From VAZQ01 sp040510815 (lineage in GTDB: Bacteria > Pseudomonadota > Alphaproteobacteria > Rhizobiales > Xanthobacteraceae): a stretch of DNA of 10,398 nucleotides. The stretch's first letter is position 1, and the number at the start of each line of letters is the position of its first letter. This document shows positions 5,265-10,398 of this stretch, one piece after another. The DNA lies in the NCBI GenBank assembly GCA_040510815.1, contig JBEVIH010000040.1, positions 1 through 10,398 on the forward strand. Reading direction: 5' to 3'. Made by a program: the position numbers and the translations under genes. Below the pieces are notes generated by a model. It ran no database searches, was not told where the DNA came from, and saw only the letters and a list, made by a program, of their open reading frames with translations.

Positions 5265-6185
5265 ATGGAAGTCTTCGTCCAGCAGCTCATCAACGGCATC
5301 ACGCTCGGCTCGATCTACGGCCTCATCGCCATCGGCTACACGATGGTGTTCGGCATCATCGGCATGGTGAACTTCGCCCACGGCGACGTGTTCATGGTGT
5401 CGGCCTTCATCGCGCTGATCGCCTTGCTGATTCTCACCACCTGGATCGGGATCGGCTCGGTCGTGCTGGCGCTGCTGATCGTGCTGATCGTCGCCATGGC
5501 GCTGACCTCGCTGGTCAACTGGGCGATCGAGCGCGTCGCCTACCGGCCGCTGCGCGGCTCGCACCGGCTCGCCCCGCTGATCTCGGCGATCGGGATGTCG
5601 ATCTTCCTGTCGAACTTCGTGCAGGTGGCGCAGGGCCCCCGCAACAAGTCGATCCCGCCGATGTTCAACGAGGTGATCGTGCTGATGTCGGAGCCCGACG
5701 GCTACGAGGTGGCGGTGTCGTACAAGCAGATCGTCGTCTGGCTGGTGACCGCCGCGCTGCTCGCCGGTTTCTGGTTCGTGGTGTCGAAGACTGCGTTGGG
5801 ACGCGCGCAGCGCGCCTGCGAGCAGGACCAGCGGATGGCGGCGCTGCTCGGCGTCAACGTCGACCGCACCGTATCGATCACCTTCGTGATGGCGGCGGCC
5901 TTGGCCGCGGTCGCCGGCACCATGTACCTCATGTATTACGGGGTGGTGAGCTTCGCCGACGGCTTCGTGCCCGGGGTGAAGGCGTTCACCGCCGCCGTTC
6001 TCGGCGGCATCGGCTCGCTGCCCGGCGCGGTAATCGGCGGCCTGTTGATCGGCCTGATCGAAACCCTGTGGTCGGCCTATTTCTCCATCGACTACAAGGA
6101 CGTCGCCGCCTTTTCGATTCTCGTCATCGCGATGATCTTCCTGCCGCACGGGCTGCTCGGGCGCCCGGACGTGGAGAAGGTGTAG
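5265..6185 (+). CDS. livH: Branched-chain amino acid-type ABC transporter permease LivH
   Basis: This 306-residue inner-membrane permease should form the translocation channel together with LivM. Family signatures are plain: the N-terminal QQLINGITLGSIYGLIAIGY (6-25), MVNFAHGDVFM (34-44), the ATPase-contacting EAA loop around residues 179-198 (GRAQRACEQDQRMAALLGVN), and the C-terminal VLGGIGSLPGAVIGGLLIG (245-263). Length is normal (E. coli LivH is 308). The frame opens at a GTG at 5220, but the ATG at 5265-5267 gives the conserved family N-terminus, with a GGGGG run (5253-5257) seven bases upstream as a modest Shine-Dalgarno. It is the first gene of the operon; its TAG stop directly abuts the livM ATG. 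Related systems import amino acids, amides, urea or aromatic acids, so the name gives the family, not the substrate. Confidence 0.95.
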   Translation: MEVFVQQLINGITLGSIYGLIAIGYTMVFGIIGMVNFAHGDVFMVSAFIALIALLILTTWIGIGSVVLALLIVLIVAMALTSLVNWAIERVAYRPLRGSHRLAPLISAIGMSIFLSNFVQVAQGPRNKSIPPMFNEVIVLMSEPDGYEVAVSYKQIVVWLVTAALLAGFWFVVSKTALGRAQRACEQDQRMAALLGVNVDRTVSITFVMAAALAAVAGTMYLMYYGVVSFADGFVPGVKAFTAAVLGGIGSLPGAVIGGLLIGLIETLWSAYFSIDYKDVAAFSILVIAMIFLPHGLLGRPDVEKV

Positions 6186-7762
<1,577 letters not shown>

Positions 7763-7766
<4 letters not shown>

Positions 7767-8728
7767 CCGCGGCCTACGAGCCCGGACAAGCCGGCGCCCG
7801 GCCGCGCCCACAAGCCGAATCCTTGCGGATGGCGCCGCTGCTTCGCGTCGAGCACCTGAGCATGCGTTTCGGCGGGCTGGTGGCGATCAACGACCTTTCC
7901 TTCACCGCCGAGCGCGGTCACATCACCGCGCTGATCGGGCCGAACGGCGCCGGCAAGACCACGGTCTTCAACTGCATCACCGGCTTCTACAAGCCGACCG
8001 AGGGCCGCATCGCGCTGCAAATGGGCGATCCCGGCGTATGGGCCGAGCTCGACGCATTGACCGACCGCGGCACCCGCAGCGTGGTGCGCGGCCGCGGGGC
8101 GCTGTTCCTGCTCGAGCGCATGCCGGACTATCTGGTCACGCAAAAGGCGCGCGTCGTCCGCACGTTCCAGAACATCCGTCTGTTTCAGGGGATGACCGTG
8201 TTGGAGAACCTCCTGGTCGCCCAGCACAATCCGCTGATGCTCGCCTCCGGCTTCACCGTACTCGGCGCGATCGGCGCACCCGGCTACGCGCGGGCGGAAC
8301 GCGCGGCGATCGAGCGGGCGCGCTACTGGCTCGACAAGACCGGTCTCACCGGGCGCGCCGACGATCCGGCCGGCGAGCTTCCCTACGGCGCGCAACGCCG
8401 ACTCGAGATCGCCCGCGCCATGTGCACCGAGCCGGTGTTGCTCTGCCTCGACGAGCCCGGCGCCGGGCTCAATACGCGCGAGAAAGCCGAGCTGGCCCGT
8501 TACCTGTTCGCCATCCGCGACGAGCACCTGACATCGGTGCTGCTGATCGAGCACGACATGTCGCTGGTGATGCAGATTTCCGACCACATCGTGGTGCTCG
8601 ACCATGGCTACAAGATCGCGGACGGCACCCCGGCGGAGGTCCGCGACGACCCGAAAGTGATCGCTGCCTATCTCGGCGTCGAGCACGACGAGCTGACGGA
8701 CGGACGTCCGAGCGCAGGTGACGAATGA
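7763..8728 (+). CDS. livG: ABC transporter ATP-binding protein LivG
   Basis: This 321-residue cytoplasmic ATPase subunit energises the LivHM channel. All motifs are present: Walker A GPNGAGKTT (59-67), Q-loop Q136 in RTFQNIRLF, signature LPYGAQRRLEIARAM (206-220), Walker B VLLCLDEP (225-232) and switch histidine H264 in IEHDM. It is longer than E. coli LivG (255). About 22 residues precede the core, and an insert of about 40 (roughly 86-128, containing RGTRSVVRGRGALFLLERMP) lies between Walker A and the Q-loop, with the tail also extended. The ATG at 7763 is chosen over the internal ATG at 7829 because GGAGG (7751-7755) precedes it by seven bases and it overlaps the livM stop (ATGA). It ends with an ATGA overlap into the binding-protein gene. 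Confidence 0.95.
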
Positions 8729-9708
8729 CGACAACGTCGGCGAGGTGGCTGCTGATCGGAGTTCTGGCCGCGGGCGTGGCGCCCGGACCCGCCGCTGCGC
8801 AGACCTATCCGAGCCGCCCCGTCACGTTCGTGGTCCCGTTCGCGCCCGGCGGCGGCACCGAATTCCTGGCCCGCATGCTCGGGCAGCGGCTGGAGCAACG
8901 GCTCGGCAAGCCGTTCCTGATCGAGCACCGGCCCGGCGCCGGCGGGGTGACCGGGGCGGTCGCCGCCGCCCGCGCGGCGCCCGACGGCCATACCATCCTG
9001 ATGGCGCCGAGCCCGGTGATGGCGATCAACGTCACGCTGCACAAGAAGCTGCCCTACGATCCGGCGGCCGACTTCGTGCCGCTCGCGCTGGTGGTGCTGA
9101 GCCCCTATGTCCTGGTGGTCAATCCGTCGCTGCCGGTGCATTCGGTGGCCGATCTCGTCAGGCTGGCCAAGCAGCGCAGCGGCCAACTCTCGTACGCCTC
9201 GGCGGGCGCAGGCACGCCCCACCATCTGTTCTCGGAATTGTTCAAGGCCATGACCGGCACCGAGATCGCCCACGTTCCTTACCGAGGCTCGGTGCCGGCG
9301 CTCACCGACGTTGCAGCCGGCCACGTCGCGCTGATGTTCTGCGACCTGCCGCCGGCGCTGAGCCTGATCCGTGACGGCAAGCTGCGCGCGCTCGGCGTAT
9401 CGACCAAGGAACGAGTGGCGGCGCTGCCGGACCTTGCGCCGATCGCCGAGGCTGGCATACCCGGGTTCGACGCCGCCTCCTGGCAGATGGTGGTCGCGCC
9501 CGCCGGCACGCCCAGGCCGGTGGTCGAGCGGCTGCACGGCGAGATGAAGGATTTCATGGTGCAGCGCGAGATCATGGATCAGATTGCCGCCCATGGCATG
9601 CTGCCGGTCGACACCCCGTCGGTCGCCAATCTGCAGATTTTCGTGCGAACGGAGATCGCCCGATGGGGCAAGATGGTCGAGCAAGCCGGCATCGCCGGAT
9701 CGCAGTAA
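8725..9708 (+). CDS. Bug/TctC-family periplasmic substrate-binding protein within the liv operon
   Basis: This 327-residue periplasmic solute-binding protein is of the Bug/TctC family, usually serving tripartite tricarboxylate transporters or acting as an orphan receptor for carboxylates. A Sec signal peptide spans residues 1-25, with a likely cut AAA|QTYP. Family motifs follow in order: YPSRPVTFVVPFAPGGGTEF (28-47), RPGAGGVTG (69-77), DGHTILM (87-93), YASAGAGTPHHLFSELFK (157-174) and VPYRGSVPALTDVAAGHV (184-201). Length is standard (about 320-330). The start overlaps the livG stop as ATGA, with AGGTG four bases upstream, and livF follows after 25 bases. It therefore belongs to the operon and probably feeds the LivHMGF translocator in place of a LivK-type protein, though that pairing is inference. 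The ligand is likely a small organic acid or amide and cannot be named from sequence. Confidence 0.93.
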   Translation: MTTTSARWLLIGVLAAGVAPGPAAAQTYPSRPVTFVVPFAPGGGTEFLARMLGQRLEQRLGKPFLIEHRPGAGGVTGAVAAARAAPDGHTILMAPSPVMAINVTLHKKLPYDPAADFVPLALVVLSPYVLVVNPSLPVHSVADLVRLAKQRSGQLSYASAGAGTPHHLFSELFKAMTGTEIAHVPYRGSVPALTDVAAGHVALMFCDLPPALSLIRDGKLRALGVSTKERVAALPDLAPIAEAGIPGFDAASWQMVVAPAGTPRPVVERLHGEMKDFMVQREIMDQIAAHGMLPVDTPSVANLQIFVRTEIARWGKMVEQAGIAGSQ

Positions 9709-9733
9709 GACCGATGGTGCGAGCTACGCAGCC

Positions 9734-10398
9734 ATGACCGCGCCGTTGCTCTGCGTGCGCGGGGTGAAGGCCTATTACGGCAATATCGCCGCCCTCAACG
9801 GCGTCGACGTCGAGGTCGGCGAGGGCGAGATCGTCGCGCTGATCGGCGCCAACGGCGCCGGAAAATCGACCCTGATGATGACGATCTGCGGCAATCCGCG
9901 CGCCCGCGAGGGCCGCATCACCTTCGCAGGACGCGACATCACCGAGCTGCCGACGCACGAGATCGCGCGGCTGAAGATCGCGCAGGCGCCGGAAGGCCGC
10001 CGCATCTTCGTGCGCATGACCGTGCTGGAGAATCTGCAGATGGGCGCGGCGCTGACCGACCCGGCGCATTTCGAGGCCGACCTTGCGCGCGTGTTCGCGT
10101 TGTTTCCGCGGCTCAAGGAGCGCCTCGACCAGCGCGGCGGCACGCTCTCCGGCGGCGAGCAGCAGATGCTGGCGATCGCGCGCGCGCTGATGAGCCGGCC
10201 GCGGCTGCTGCTGCTCGATGAACCGTCGCTCGGCCTGGCGCCGCTGATCGTGCGTCAAATCTTCGGCGCGATCCGCAAGCTCAATACCGAAGAGAAGCTC
10301 ACCGTGTTCCTGGTGGAGCAGAACGCGTTCCACGCCCTGAAGCTCGCGCATCGCGGTTACGTCATGGTCAACGGCTCGATTACGCTGAGCGGGACCGG
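9734..10398 (+). CDS. livF: ABC transporter ATP-binding protein LivF, cut by window end
   Basis: This is the second ATPase of the transporter, visible for 221 residues and running off the right edge; family members have about 233-240, so only the last dozen or so codons are missing. It shows Walker A GANGAGKST (38-46), Q-loop Q84 in QAPEGRRIF, signature LSGGEQQMLAIARAL (138-152), Walker B LLLLDEPSLGLAP (158-170), and VEQNA (194-198), where Gln replaces the switch histidine, as is usual in LivF. No in-frame stop or frameshift is seen. The ATG at 9734 starts 25 bases after the binding-protein stop. It lacks a clear Shine-Dalgarno but overlaps the TGA of a seven-codon reading frame (9714-9737), so coupled initiation is possible. 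Confidence 0.94.
   Translation, partial: MTAPLLCVRGVKAYYGNIAALNGVDVEVGEGEIVALIGANGAGKSTLMMTICGNPRAREGRITFAGRDITELPTHEIARLKIAQAPEGRRIFVRMTVLENLQMGAALTDPAHFEADLARVFALFPRLKERLDQRGGTLSGGEQQMLAIARALMSRPRLLLLDEPSLGLAPLIVRQIFGAIRKLNTEEKLTVFLVEQNAFHALKLAHRGYVMVNGSITLSGT

Overview
The window is high-GC DNA with tightly packed, often overlapping genes. Its gene content (a liv-type ABC transporter, a Bug/TctC binding protein, an HpaBC-type hydroxylase and small Bradyrhizobium-like membrane and secreted proteins) suggests an alphaproteobacterium of the Hyphomicrobiales, near Bradyrhizobium, Rhodopseudomonas or related Xanthobacteraceae. This assignment is inferred from gene style and composition, not from a marker gene. 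No rRNA, tRNA, CRISPR array, insertion sequence or phage gene was seen. No gene-free stretch exceeds 300 bases; the longest is about 184 bases, at 5081-5264.

Left part, 69-5080, all on the minus strand. Reading along that strand from right to left there is a 27-residue single-span membrane protein, a sterol-desaturase/fatty-acid-hydroxylase family membrane enzyme, an 83-residue secreted protein, and an hpaB-hpaC pair. That pair is a two-component flavin-dependent aromatic hydroxylase and its flavin reductase, joined by a GTGA overlap. After it come a 61-residue Gln/Gly/Pro repeat protein with a strong hairpin terminator and an AraC-family regulator with an N-terminal cupin-like sensor domain of the PobR/HpaA type. 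The regulator and hydroxylase resemble known 4-hydroxyphenylacetate control and oxidation modules, but no ring-cleavage genes are in view.

Right part, 5265-10398, all on the plus strand. This is one operon, livH-livM-livG-bug-livF, with junctions that abut or overlap by four bases (TAG|ATG, ATGA, ATGA) except for a 25-base gap before livF. It encodes two permeases, two ATPases and a periplasmic binding protein. The binding protein is not the usual LivK type. It belongs to the Bug/TctC family, normally associated with tripartite tricarboxylate transporters. livF runs off the right edge.

The two blocks diverge from a 184-base intergenic region (5081-5264) that holds a perfect 7-bp dyad. A reasonable but unproven reading is that the transporter imports an organic or aromatic acid and the left block hydroxylates an aromatic ring. 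The most unusual item is the Bug-type binding protein translationally coupled inside a liv ABC operon. The rest looks like ordinary chromosomal metabolism, and I see no defence or mobile system.
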